From Metabacillus bambusae (GTDB taxonomy: Bacteria; Bacillota; Bacilli; Bacillales; Bacillaceae), in assembly GCF_017497975.1 (NCBI RefSeq), contig NZ_JAGDEL010000004.1, positions 62,001 through 126,000 of the forward strand: 64,000 nt of DNA, read 5' to 3'. The notes beneath the pieces were generated by a model, which ran no database searches, had not been told where the DNA came from, and worked only from the letters and a program-made list of their open reading frames with translations. Both the position numbers and the translations under genes were made by a program. Position 1 is the first letter of the stretch, and every line of letters starts with the position of its first letter. Positions 17,332 to 26,788 of this stretch are shown in pieces.

Positions 17332-17364
17332 GCTGTTGTGTTGAGGCTCTCTCAACACAACAGC
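17332..17364 (-). terminator. Intercistronic hairpin between binding protein and permeases
   Basis: Perfect 14-bp stem (GCTGTTGTGTTGAG with CTCAACACAACAGC), 5-base loop, weak T-run. It lies 13 bp past the binding-protein stop. It likely acts as a partial terminator or 3' stabiliser, giving more binding protein than permease, which is common in ABC importers. Confidence 0.7.
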
Positions 17365-17376
17365 ATATACACTGAA

Positions 17377-19014
17377 TTATCTTGCCAAATAACGGTCTAA
17401 AGCAGCTTGTTGAAGTTCAATTGCCCTTTCAATACCCATTCCTTTTAATGTTTCAACGAAATCATCAAAATTATCTATTGGCTCTTCGCCCATGATGAAT
17501 CTAATAACTGTTTCATCATAATAAGTGTTTAAGTCACTCATAATTGAGTTGAATTCTTCACTTTCTTCAGCACTTAAAGTAATTGGAGGCAGATTAATTT
17601 TATTCTCTGCTGTTTCCCCCCAAATCTTAGCCGCTTCTTTTTGTTCAGGTAATTCATAGTATTGTTCTAAATAACGTTTATCTTGAATAAGTGGTCCACC
17701 ATAAGAAGCTCTAATATATTTACCTAGAGCTTGTGTCATCGGTAAACCATCTGGATTATCAGTAATTTCCTCCGTGTAAGTAGGGTATCCGTCTATCATT
17801 TCATAGCTTTCACCTTCAATACCAAAGTTAAAGAGCATATGTCCTTCCTCTGAGTATGCAAAATCAAGCCATTTAACAATTTCTTCTGGATTCTCAGCTG
17901 AACCTGAAATGGCAGCACTATGCATACCTGAATAAGCATGCTCTAAATGACCTGTCGCTGCCTTTTCCCCTTCTTTAAGGCTAGGATTAGGAGCTGGTGA
18001 AAGCTTAAAATCAGGATTTTTATCTTCCATTAACCCGGTATATTTACCAATTCCACCACCACTAAAGCCAAAGAAACTACCAAGTTGTTCATTTGTTACC
18101 TTGGCATCCATTAACTTAGAATCAATTGCAGCAAAATCTGGATCAAGTAATCCCTTCTCATACCAACTATTCATCGTTGTTAAGAATTCTTTAAATTCTG
18201 GTTGAATTGACCCGTATTTGACAGTCCCATTGTCGTTATAGAATTGAGCATGGATTCCATATGCTCCGACAAATGCTCCAATATTCTTAAAATCATTAAG
18301 TTGAACAACAAGCGGAATTTCATCCATTTCACCATTTCCGTTAGGGTCTTCATTTTTAAAGGCTGTTAATACTTCTTCCCACTCACTAATCGTCGATGGT
18401 ACATCTAAATTAAGTTTGTCCAGCCAATCTTGACGGGTGATCATCCCCAAAAATACCATTAATGATTCATCGCCACGAAGGAAAGGTAACGTATATATAT
18501 TCCCATCATCGGTAGTAACCATTTTCTTTACTTCTGGGTTTTCATTTAGATATTGATTTAGATTTGGTGCATAATGTTCTATCAATTCATTCAAGCGTAT
18601 GATTGTCCCTGCTTCAATCGCATGATCGGGACCATTTGGAACAGTCCGCCAATTGTACTCAATAACATCAGGTAACTTTCCAGATGCAACCATAAGATTA
18701 AACTGTTCCGTAATATCCGTCCCTTCCCCTGATGGATGTTTAAACTCAACCTTTGTACCTGTAATCTTTTCTAACTCTTGATATGCTGCAACATCGTTTA
18801 GGCTTTTTGATGTTGCTGCCACATTAGGAACTAATTCAGTCCAATAAGTAATTTCATCTGGATATCCTACCTCCGCTGGATCCTTTAGTTCTATTTCTTC
18901 TCCTTCTTTCTCATTTCCCTCACTAGATGTCTCATTGCCTGAACATCCAACAACTAATAGTAAAAATATTAGAAGTAAGAATAATCTTGATAGCGTTTTC
19001 ATTGTTTTCGGCAT
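17377..19014 (-). CDS. Extracellular sugar-binding lipoprotein, LplA/YtcQ type
   Basis: A 545-residue solute-binding protein of a CUT1 ABC importer. A lipoprotein signal peptide (basic start, LFLLLIFLLLVVGC lipobox, Cys near residue 24) is followed by an acidic linker and a large extracellular domain of the LplA type. It would capture an oligosaccharide outside the membrane for the two permeases downstream. The start may be the ATG at 19014 or the in-frame ATG four codons later; GGGAGG lies 11 bp before the first. The gene lies between the AraC sensor-regulator and the permeases on one strand. Confidence 0.88.
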   Translation of the reverse strand: MPKTMKTLSRLFLLLIFLLLVVGCSGNETSSEGNEKEGEEIELKDPAEVGYPDEITYWTELVPNVAATSKSLNDVAAYQELEKITGTKVEFKHPSGEGTDITEQFNLMVASGKLPDVIEYNWRTVPNGPDHAIEAGTIIRLNELIEHYAPNLNQYLNENPEVKKMVTTDDGNIYTLPFLRGDESLMVFLGMITRQDWLDKLNLDVPSTISEWEEVLTAFKNEDPNGNGEMDEIPLVVQLNDFKNIGAFVGAYGIHAQFYNDNGTVKYGSIQPEFKEFLTTMNSWYEKGLLDPDFAAIDSKLMDAKVTNEQLGSFFGFSGGGIGKYTGLMEDKNPDFKLSPAPNPSLKEGEKAATGHLEHAYSGMHSAAISGSAENPEEIVKWLDFAYSEEGHMLFNFGIEGESYEMIDGYPTYTEEITDNPDGLPMTQALGKYIRASYGGPLIQDKRYLEQYYELPEQKEAAKIWGETAENKINLPPITLSAEESEEFNSIMSDLNTYYDETVIRFIMGEEPIDNFDDFVETLKGMGIERAIELQQAALDRYLAR

Positions 19015-19214
19015 ATTGATGCAGACCTCCCTGTTATATTTAATTTGAAAACTTGTTTCGAACTAAGCATAAGTCAATTAAAGGCTAAAGCGATATAGTA
19101 CATCCTTTTGATTTGTTATCAATATGTTAGAAATGGTCATTATCTCTTCATTATCACGTTATCAATTCTTTATATATCGATATATTTAGTAGCTGGCACT
19201 TAATCTACACATAA

Positions 19215-19262
19215 AACCCTCTACCCAAGATGTAAGTCCTAAGACTTAAATGGGAGAGGGTT
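19215..19262 (-). terminator. Terminator of the AraC sensor-regulator gene
   Basis: Arms AACCCTCT-CCCA and TGGG-AGAGGGTT pair, and the minus strand continues with TTTTAT. It lies 70 bp past the stop at 19334, in the 319-bp gap to the binding-protein gene, so that gene needs its own promoter. Confidence 0.7.
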
Positions 19263-19333
19263 ATTAATACAAGTCCTATAACATTTAAATAATGTGTCAG
19301 TATCCTTGAAATAATAATTGCTGAAAAAAAAAA

Positions 19334-21658
19334 TTAAAAACTATATTGCCCCTTTACTAATTTCCTATACTGACCAGGTGTAACCCCCTCCACTTTTTTA
19401 AAGACCCTGATTAAACCAACACTGTTCGCATAACCTACTTTTGTTGCAATTTCCGATATAGTAAGTTTTCGATCTTGCAGCAACTTCTTTGATTCTTCAA
19501 TTCTAACCTGAGTAATGAAATCGGATAGTGTAATACCACCTTGCTTTTTGAAAAAAGAAGACAAATAGGATGGATTCATCGTAAAATGTTCAGCTATCAT
19601 TCCAAGACTAAGCATATTTTCATTAAAATTCTCTTGAATGAAAAGTACAATTTCTTTGTATAAGCGTTCGCCTTGAGTTGATTGATTTTCTTGAATTTTA
19701 AGACAGTAGTCGTAATACAGAGACTTTATTTTATTCTGCAACTCTTCGACTGTCCTGCATTCTGCAATAGCTTTAAATGGATTATGCATCTCTATAGCCC
19801 TCTTTTTATCTTCGCCACCTAAAGTACTTTGCAACTTAATCCAAGTACTTAATAAATCATAAGATAAACATTTGCTTATCTCTGGTGTCAATGCTTGTTG
19901 CACATTATGACTAAATATCTGGTCAAGGGCTTGTTCTACATTGACATAATCACCATTTTTGGCAAAGTTAAGGATCTGAACCTCCGTTTCCACAGGATAA
20001 TGGTAATCATATCCACTATTATTCTTAATATCATGATAAAAAATAACGGAATTTGGTCCTTTTATCATTCTATAATCTAACGCCTTGACTGACTCCCAGT
20101 AACATTCAGAGATTTTATACAGCCCTTGATGAATTTGACTGATGGCTACGGAAATCTTTATACCGAATTGTTGATCTAAGATGTCCATTAATTCTCTAAT
20201 ACGATTAAGTTGTTTAATTCTCTCACCTTCTGAATCATCACGAAGGGTATTTAGAATGATTAGCTTATCCCGATCTATTTCAATTGTATATCCAATATCC
20301 TCAAATAACTCTTCACTAAGGTTAGTGATAATAAATCTGGTTAACACCCATTTCGTATCAACATTTTCTTTTGTAAACTGACAGTTATCATCAATTTGGA
20401 GAAGGATCACGCTGAAATATTCTGAATTAAAGCTAACACCCATACTATCTAACTCTTTTTTATAAATAGTAGATACGTCAACTTGTCCTCTTATTAAGCG
20501 TAAAATGAAATTAGATCTGATAACTGGTTCTTGTTGAGAAACGATACGTTTTAATTGTGATTGTTTATTCATAGAACTTACTATTGTTTCCTTAATCAAT
20601 TCCATTTCATTTGTGTATTTGCCATTTGCTCTATTGGTACCGATAACAGTTTTAACTACCTCCCGAATTGGTCGATAATTTCTATTTGCTAAATAATAAG
20701 AGACAACAATTCCTATAATAATAGATATAAACATCATACCTAGTGCCCATGATTTCACATTATTTACTTCTGATAACACAAACTCCCGGGGTACTAAAGA
20801 TACATACGTCCATCCATTTTTCTCTGACTTAGTATAGGAAGCAATCATATCACTCCCATTAATCTCTTTTGAAAAAAAACCTTGATTATCATTTAATAAC
20901 GGTCTAATTTCTGAAAAAACCCCTTCATTATCACTGGTAGACATCATCATCTCTTTGTTCTCATTAGCTATGTACATAACACCTTTGTTTAAGCCCTCGA
21001 TTTGTTGTAGCATCTCTCTGATCTGATGTTCATCAATATGGATCATCAGTGCTCCTTTTACATCTGAAATTTCACCATACGGCAATGATTGTATAAATGT
21101 AATGATGTGCTCCTGTCCAGAATTCATCATTACTTTCTCCGAAGGAAAATAACTGTTCAGATGAAAGCCGGACAATCTATTATTCATTATTTCTCGATAT
21201 GTACTATTTTCGTAACGCTTAATATGGTTAAAAAACATAAATGAATCCGTTTTCATTTTTGGTGAGAGTAACACATCAGATTCGGAAAAATACACATAAT
21301 AGTCATTAATATATGTACTTACCGTCTGATATCTATTTAACTCCTTTACGTAGTCAATATATTCGTAATTACTTATATTTTGTTGGTTCTTCATCAACCG
21401 ATCTAACTTCTGATCTAAGGAGATTTGTAATGATAATTGCTCGACTTCTTTAAATCTATTATCCAGTACATCTCGTACTTGCTCCAACATAGCAGTATTT
21501 GAACTATTTGCGTTTTCCACCATAATGGATTCAATCCTATTAAATAGAAATATGCCAATAATAACTGGTAAAAGTAATACGATTAAATACGAAACTAGGA
21601 GCTTGATAAAGACAGATTTGCGTATTTTATCCACACTAAATCGATTCCATTTTAACAT
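19334..21658 (-). CDS. Membrane-anchored AraC-family sensor-regulator (YtdP/YesS type)
   Basis: About 774 residues. The order is a first transmembrane segment (about 16-38), an extracellular Cache-like sensor region (about 40-295), a second membrane segment (about 300-322, MMFISIIIGIVVSYYLA), a cytoplasmic linker, and a C-terminal AraC double helix-turn-helix (about 670-770; SLGMIAEHFTMNPSYLSSFF, then TISEIATKVGYANSVGLIRVF). Proteins of this kind sense a sugar directly and activate the neighbouring lpl/yte-type importer. The frame reaches GTG at 21667, but that codon is inside the GAGGTG ribosome site; ATG at 21658 is better placed. It lies between the GH4 gene and the importer. Confidence 0.87.
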   Translation of the reverse strand: MLKWNRFSVDKIRKSVFIKLLVSYLIVLLLPVIIGIFLFNRIESIMVENANSSNTAMLEQVRDVLDNRFKEVEQLSLQISLDQKLDRLMKNQQNISNYEYIDYVKELNRYQTVSTYINDYYVYFSESDVLLSPKMKTDSFMFFNHIKRYENSTYREIMNNRLSGFHLNSYFPSEKVMMNSGQEHIITFIQSLPYGEISDVKGALMIHIDEHQIREMLQQIEGLNKGVMYIANENKEMMMSTSDNEGVFSEIRPLLNDNQGFFSKEINGSDMIASYTKSEKNGWTYVSLVPREFVLSEVNNVKSWALGMMFISIIIGIVVSYYLANRNYRPIREVVKTVIGTNRANGKYTNEMELIKETIVSSMNKQSQLKRIVSQQEPVIRSNFILRLIRGQVDVSTIYKKELDSMGVSFNSEYFSVILLQIDDNCQFTKENVDTKWVLTRFIITNLSEELFEDIGYTIEIDRDKLIILNTLRDDSEGERIKQLNRIRELMDILDQQFGIKISVAISQIHQGLYKISECYWESVKALDYRMIKGPNSVIFYHDIKNNSGYDYHYPVETEVQILNFAKNGDYVNVEQALDQIFSHNVQQALTPEISKCLSYDLLSTWIKLQSTLGGEDKKRAIEMHNPFKAIAECRTVEELQNKIKSLYYDYCLKIQENQSTQGERLYKEIVLFIQENFNENMLSLGMIAEHFTMNPSYLSSFFKKQGGITLSDFITQVRIEESKKLLQDRKLTISEIATKVGYANSVGLIRVFKKVEGVTPGQYRKLVKGQYSF

Positions 21659-21812
21659 TACCTTCACCTCGTAACATAAGTAATTACACCTTCTTCAAAC
21701 AAATTCCTTTATGTTTTTCGTTTCTTCTTTAGTAAATTACACTTTATTAATATTTATTTTTGTAATTATATTACTAATAAATATGTCTATTTCAAGATTT
21801 GTAATGGAAAAA

Positions 21813-21830
21813 GCACCCCGGTTGAGGTGC
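21813..21830 (-). terminator. Terminator of the GH4 gene
   Basis: GCACC and GGTGC around an 8-base loop, followed on the minus strand by TTTTT, 38 bp past the GH4 stop. Confidence 0.65.
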
Positions 21831-21867
21831 AAGTGTGTAACAACACGTATAATTCTGTTCTAGATGT

Positions 21868-23274
21868 TTATACAAGGTCCTTTGCATACCAATGCTCAGG
21901 AATAATATCCTTTTCCAATTCTAAAAGTTCTTCAATGATTTGATCGGCATCTGCAATGGAGTTAACGAGAGGATCTGTCAGCATAGCCCTTCTAAGCTTC
22001 TTACGGTCGCCTTCCACAACGGCTTCCGCTGTTAATTCATGTGTATCCAGTACTAGCTCCTGCATGCCACGAATCCCACGAGGCATCTCGCCAACAGGTA
22101 AAGGCTTTATCCCATCCATAGTGACTTCACATAACAGTTCGAGGAATGAATCATCGTTCATATTCGTTACCGCACCTTGATTAAGTGTGTTAATGTAGAA
22201 CGGTTTCCCTAATCCGCCCACCATATTTTCAATAATATCTGTCGCATGGTCCGGAGCAAATGTATTCATATACTCACTGATTGGTGTTTCACCGCTTAGG
22301 AAACTATCAATCTGCCGCCACATCTCATCATGTCGCATATAACGGTCTTCCGTTTCCCAAATCGATAATGGCGGTATCGTATCTTCCAGCTTACCGAGCC
22401 CTTGCCAATAAGGAACGTATTCCTTTGTATGAGCAGTACAAGTTGGAACATAGCCAAAGATGTCATACAGTTGATAGCTGATGGCATCATTGTAAAGAGC
22501 CTTGGCACCTGTGTCACCACCTACTGTTTCCGTCTCCGCCGAACGTTTCAATGATTCAGCAATTGTAGGAAGGACATCTTTTCCTTCATACTCCGCTTTT
22601 AACAGCCAAGTGAAGTGATTTACTCCGGCAATGCGTAAATTGAATTTACGGTCGATTTCTTCGGAGTACTCACTTTTGTCATTGATAATTCCCGCTCGTT
22701 CAGCATAGATAATTTTCTTATGTGGCATATGATGCGAATCACACAAAGCAAAAGTTTTTAAGTTCGGTGCATATCTTTTTAACGCCATTCCATGGACCGT
22801 CGACGGGTTAATATAATTAATCACCCAAGCTTCGGGACAAATTTCTTCAATGTCCTTTGCACACTCCATAATCATAGGAAGCTCGCGCATCGCTCTGAAA
22901 ACCCCACCTGGTCCGATAGTATCACCAGAGCACATTCTTATTCCATACTTTTCGGAAATCTCACAGTCTATTCCCCTGTACTTTACCGTATCCTTAGCAA
23001 AACTAAGTACAACAAAGTCCGCATCTTGAAGAACTTGCTTGCTGTCAACCGATCCCTCAATCTTCAAATCTACTTTATTAGCATCGACAACCATTTGGGC
23101 TAAATTGACCAATTTGTTTAACCGTTCTTCGTTTGTATCTACTAAAGCTAAAGTACCTTTGTTTAGATGTTTAGAATGAACCATTTGCCAAATACACTGG
23201 CGACCGAAAAACAAACTCCCTGCTCCTAACACGACTACCTTAGGCTTCTGAATAGTAATAGAAATCCCCTCCAA
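21868..23274 (-). CDS. Family 4 glycoside hydrolase (LplD/alpha-galacturonidase-like)
   Basis: About 465 residues with GH4 hallmarks: N-terminal NAD+-binding VVVLGAGSLFFG, INYINPSTVHGMAL near 150, the metal-binding Cys/His segment CDSHH near 173, and GVNHFTWLLKAEYEGKD near 225. GH4 enzymes use NAD+ and a divalent metal and cleave by redox-elimination in the cytoplasm. The genes fit an lpl-type locus where LplD-like enzymes act on imported uronides. Start unclear: the frame reaches TTG at 23274, but this TTG abuts GGAGGGG (23266-23272), a strong ribosome site. Downstream of it the only suitably spaced codons are ATT (23259 or 23253). Either a rare AUU start or a weakly served TTG is used. Confidence 0.83.
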   Translation of the reverse strand: MEGISITIQKPKVVVLGAGSLFFGRQCIWQMVHSKHLNKGTLALVDTNEERLNKLVNLAQMVVDANKVDLKIEGSVDSKQVLQDADFVVLSFAKDTVKYRGIDCEISEKYGIRMCSGDTIGPGGVFRAMRELPMIMECAKDIEEICPEAWVINYINPSTVHGMALKRYAPNLKTFALCDSHHMPHKKIIYAERAGIINDKSEYSEEIDRKFNLRIAGVNHFTWLLKAEYEGKDVLPTIAESLKRSAETETVGGDTGAKALYNDAISYQLYDIFGYVPTCTAHTKEYVPYWQGLGKLEDTIPPLSIWETEDRYMRHDEMWRQIDSFLSGETPISEYMNTFAPDHATDIIENMVGGLGKPFYINTLNQGAVTNMNDDSFLELLCEVTMDGIKPLPVGEMPRGIRGMQELVLDTHELTAEAVVEGDRKKLRRAMLTDPLVNSIADADQIIEELLELEKDIIPEHWYAKDLV

Positions 23275-23403
23275 TTTATTTGTTCTCTACAATTATAGAA
23301 AACGGATACAAAAATAGAAATGTAAGAGAGTAATCACTTCATGTCAAATAGTAATATAAGATAATCCTAAAAAATTCATATGTTATAATAAACAAATAAG
23401 AAA

Positions 23404-23438
23404 ATGTCTAAAAGTATCAATAATATGTCTAAAAGTAT
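23404..23438. promoter_or_regulatory. Two 14-bp direct repeats with 21-bp period
   Basis: ATGTCTAAAAGTAT occurs at 23404-23417 and exactly at 23425-23438, between the divergent GH4 and AraC genes. AraC-family proteins bind direct half-sites about two helical turns apart. A TATAAT at 23384-23389 would place the repeats just downstream of the AraC promoter. A longer AraC frame begins at 23404, but the Shine-Dalgarno supports a start at 23455. Confidence 0.55.
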
Positions 23439-23454
23439 GGGGGTGGTTTTACCG

Positions 23455-24291
23455 ATGGATAGTTTAGATATTTTCAACGAACTTTCAGAGCTCATCAAGC
23501 TCCAAATAAATTCTTGTAGCGAAGTTGCGCATCCCAATAGTTGGATTGAGAGAAGGCAACATAAGGATTATGACTTATGGTGCATTCAAGAAGGAAGGAT
23601 TGAAATTCGTATTCAAGAAGAGGTGTATCTCGCTTCTGAGGGAGATTTGATTCTTTTCACTCCAAAGGTTGCCTATACTGCTACAACTCTAAGTACCAGT
23701 TGCAAATTTATATTCACACACTTTGATCTTAGTCTCGGGAATCATCTTCGAATACTAGACAATTTTCAGCTGTCTGGCATTATTGATAGCACGCTTGTTG
23801 AAGAGGAGATTCTCCTTTTTTTGGATACGTATGACCAATATAAACGTAGTGCCCCAATGTCAGGGATTCGTTTGAAAGGATGTTTGACGATTTTAATCGC
23901 TAAGATTATGGAACAGTATGGTAGTAAACAATATCGTGGGGAATTCGTGCATTATCCAACTAATCAGAAGTTGACCATGGATTTGGTTAAGCTTCAGCCT
24001 GTATTTGATTTTATCCATGAACACCTTCATCAAACAATTCGAGTTGAAGAGATTGCTGCAATTGCCGGTATGTCAGAGAAGTATTTTATCTCTTATTTTA
24101 AGCAAGCTCTTGGTCTGACACCAGGACGCTACATTTATCAATTAAAAATGAACCGTGCTCGAGAATTATTGTACCTTAAACGCTATTCGATCCAGCAAAT
24201 TGCGAGTATGCTCGGATACCCTGATCCTTACAGTTTCTCTAAAGCGTTTAAAAAATATTATAAAGTGCCGCCCTCTAAGTTTGTTTGGTAA
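23455..24291 (+). CDS. AraC-family regulator with cupin domain
   Basis: About 278 residues from the ATG at 23455, which follows GGGGTGG with 8-bp spacing. The N-terminal cupin-like sugar-binding domain (about 20-130) carries WCIQEGRIEIRIQEEVYLASEGDLILF. The C-terminal double helix-turn-helix (about 180-275) carries IRVEEIAAIAGMSEKYFISY, and YSIQQIASMLGYPDPYSFSKAF, the signature second helix. It is divergent from the GH4 gene, with phased direct repeats in the shared control region, and probably regulates that gene and itself in response to a sugar. Confidence 0.87.
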   Translation: MDSLDIFNELSELIKLQINSCSEVAHPNSWIERRQHKDYDLWCIQEGRIEIRIQEEVYLASEGDLILFTPKVAYTATTLSTSCKFIFTHFDLSLGNHLRILDNFQLSGIIDSTLVEEEILLFLDTYDQYKRSAPMSGIRLKGCLTILIAKIMEQYGSKQYRGEFVHYPTNQKLTMDLVKLQPVFDFIHEHLHQTIRVEEIAAIAGMSEKYFISYFKQALGLTPGRYIYQLKMNRARELLYLKRYSIQQIASMLGYPDPYSFSKAFKKYYKVPPSKFVW

Positions 24292-24477
24292 GTTTAAATG
24301 TTCTATTGATGGTCGCAAATCCTTACTGTTTCCAAAATTAGTCAGTTTCTCAAAGAAATATTGATGAATTATACCAGAGGAATCCAGTCACCGATTGGAA
24401 TTCAACTTTCTTTTATAGAAAATACAACAAATTTATGCAAATACTTCTCCAAGCCATTCTTTATACAGTTTAATAAT

Positions 24478-24870
24478 ATGATGTAGTTTTGGAAGTTGGA
24501 GGTCATGGGTAATGTACGACCTTGCAAAAGATGGTGATTTAGATCGAATTATCAATACAATTTATGATGAGGGTGGCATTGTTGCAGCAGAATGTCATGG
24601 TCCAGTACCTCTTATTTATACAAAGCGTCCAAATGTTGAGAGTTTTATTGGAGGGAAAAAAGTAACAGGTTATCCAGATGTGTGGGAATCAGAAGGTTTA
24701 TTAGATATCTACCCCTTTAGCTTAGAGCAAGAGATGAAGAAAATTAGCAACTATGATTTAGGGGATTTTTAAAAAAGGTCATGCAGTATGGACGGAGGAT
24801 AAAATTATTACAAGTAGAGACACATTTTAAATCAAAACTCTTGGGATAAGAATTAGTTAAGTCACTTGAA
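24478..24870 (+). pseudogene. Decayed DJ-1/PfpI family gene
   Basis: Pieces of a DJ-1/PfpI (Hsp31/YraA-like) protein lie in three frames. YDVVLEVGGHG comes first. After a frameshift comes MYDLAKDGDLDRIINTIYDE, then GGIVAAECHGP with the nucleophile Cys and GKKVTGYPDVWE. After a second shift near 24770 comes FKKGHAVWTEDKIITSRDTF, with a stop where the conserved S should follow. The N-terminal third is absent. Clearly non-functional; the parent protein would be a glyoxalase- or chaperone-like cysteine hydrolase. Confidence 0.8.
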
Positions 24871-25079
24871 ATGAGAAAAAACAAATAAACCGAGTATTTT
24901 CCTAAGCAATATTTTTTCCAAATCAAAAATTATTATCACTAAAATTGGGTTCTAACGTGCTTCAAATAGTAACTCTTTTATCTGAAATAGTGACAAAGAA
25001 AAAAGATCGACACTAATGACGATCTTCTGGAATACATTCTTATTCAATTAACCTCCCCGTTTAGCTCAATAAGCCTTAT

Positions 25080-25290
25080 TCAAGAATCTGGCCCGTTTTT
25101 TGAAGAAGGATAGAGTATCCCCCTTCTTTTCTTTAGTTTACTCATTCTTAATTTTTGTTTAGTTATAGCAGCAGAAACTGCGAATATATAAAAATAAAAA
25201 AGGATACCATCGGCATTAAACCAATTGGTACCTTCTTCAATCCATATCATTTTATTCCTTTACACGACCCTATACCCATTCATAACTTGG
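25080..25290 (-). repeat. Dispersed repeat family, copy A, with terminator
   Basis: Aligns with the left portions of 33090-33290 and 36310-36520 (GAAGAA-GATAGAGTAT, TTCTTTTCTTTAGT, GTTATAGCAGC, AGAAACTGC, then GGATACCATCG). Within it GGATACCATCGG and CCAATTGGTACC (25202-25232) form a hairpin followed on the minus strand by TTTTTTATTTTT, a good terminator 120 bp after the malic enzyme stop. The rest of the 24871-25353 gap has no gene I can support. Confidence 0.65.
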
Positions 25291-25353
25291 TATGAAATAG
25301 GATTTATTGAGCATTTAAGCAGTAAATAAGGTGTTCCTTTATTTGAACCAGGT

Positions 25354-26601
25354 TTATACAACAACAACTTGTGTTTCTTCTGCTAGGGCTAATAGACACT
25401 TTTTGATTTCTTCTACATTTACATGCTTTTGCGAAACGCCTGTTTCCATTGCAGCGTAAGCAACAGCTGCCGATACATAAGCAGCCACTCTGCGGTCAAA
25501 TGGAGCTGGAATAACATAATCGGTATGAAGATCTTCCTCCGCAATTAATCCAGCAATCGCATAAACAGCCGCAAGCTTCATTTCTTCATTAATTTCTTTT
25601 GCGTGAACATCTAAAGCTCCCCGAAAAATACCAGGGAATGCAAGTACGTTATTGACCTGGTTTGGAAAATCAGAACGTCCTGTTCCTACTACCAGTGCTC
25701 CCGCTTCTTTTGCCTCCTGTGGCATAATTTCCGGTACTGGGTTGGCCATAGCGAAAATGATTGGATCATGATTCATGGAACGAACCATTTCTTTCGTGAC
25801 TGCACCTGCGGCTGATACCCCGACAAACACATCGGCTCCCACAAGTGCCTCTGCTAATGTTCCTTGTTTTTGTTCTTTATTGGTGATGCGAGCCATTTCT
25901 TCTTTAAATGGATTCATCCCGAATGAGCGTCCTTCATAAATAATTCCTTTTGTATCACATAAAATGACGTCTTTTACACCCATATGCAGAAGCAGCTTGA
26001 CAATCGCCACGCCAGCAGCACCGGCACCGTTTGCGACAACGCGAATTTCTTCTATCTTTTTGTTTGCTAGTTTCAAAGCATTGAGTAACCCCGCCGCTGT
26101 TACAATAGCTGTACCGTGCTGATCATCATGGAAAACTGGAATATTACAAATTTTTCGTAGCCGATCTTCAATTTCAAAGCATTGCGGTGCTGCGATGTCT
26201 TCTAAGTTCACTCCGCCAAAAGTCGGTTCCAATAATTTAACGACCTCTACAATCTTGTCTGGATCTGTTGTATCCAAGCAAATCGGGAATGCATCCACAT
26301 CTGCAAACGATTTGAATAATAATGCTTTCCCTTCCATGACCGGCATGGCTGCTTTCGGGCCGATATTCCCAAGGCCGAGTACAGCTGATCCATCTGAAAC
26401 AACAGCAACAAGATTCCCCTTCATTGTGTAATCATACGCTTTGCTTTCATCTTCATAAATGTCCAAGCATGGTTCCGCTACACCTGGAGAATAAGCGAGA
26501 CTTAAATCTTTTGCATTGCGAACTCGAACTTTTGAATGAACACCAAGCTTTCCTTGATTTTCCTTGTGCATCTTTAATGCTTCTTCACGTAAAGTTGACA
26601 T
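25354..26601 (-). CDS. Malic enzyme (NAD(P)-dependent, decarboxylating)
   Basis: A 415-residue cytoplasmic enzyme converting malate to pyruvate and CO2. Features are the N-terminal HSKVRVRNAKDLSLAYSPGVAEPC, written here in two parts (HSKVRVRNAKDL and SLAYSPGVAEPC), the metal site ICLDTTDPD, FHDDQHGTA near 155, and the nucleotide site VVANGAGAAGVA near 190. The length and form match the short bacterial type (YtsJ-like). It follows aspartase and the symporter on one strand. In this context it would turn aspartate carbon (aspartate to fumarate to malate) into pyruvate. ATG follows GGGAGAGATACTGA. Confidence 0.9.
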   Translation of the reverse strand: MSTLREEALKMHKENQGKLGVHSKVRVRNAKDLSLAYSPGVAEPCLDIYEDESKAYDYTMKGNLVAVVSDGSAVLGLGNIGPKAAMPVMEGKALLFKSFADVDAFPICLDTTDPDKIVEVVKLLEPTFGGVNLEDIAAPQCFEIEDRLRKICNIPVFHDDQHGTAIVTAAGLLNALKLANKKIEEIRVVANGAGAAGVAIVKLLLHMGVKDVILCDTKGIIYEGRSFGMNPFKEEMARITNKEQKQGTLAEALVGADVFVGVSAAGAVTKEMVRSMNHDPIIFAMANPVPEIMPQEAKEAGALVVGTGRSDFPNQVNNVLAFPGIFRGALDVHAKEINEEMKLAAVYAIAGLIAEEDLHTDYVIPAPFDRRVAAYVSAAVAYAAMETGVSQKHVNVEEIKKCLLALAEETQVVVV

Positions 26602-26788
26602 TCAGTATCTCTCCCATTGTTTAATTTTGTATAACTATCGTAAAGGAAGAACTTATAGTAGAGTGATATCCTGCAAATTATATCGGTTTAACTCTAGTTT
26701 TCTCCCCTTTATGTCACCTATATCTACTCCCGCAAACCAATTACTGTTGCCAATTTTCTATGATTCATCGGACTTATAAAAAACTTAT

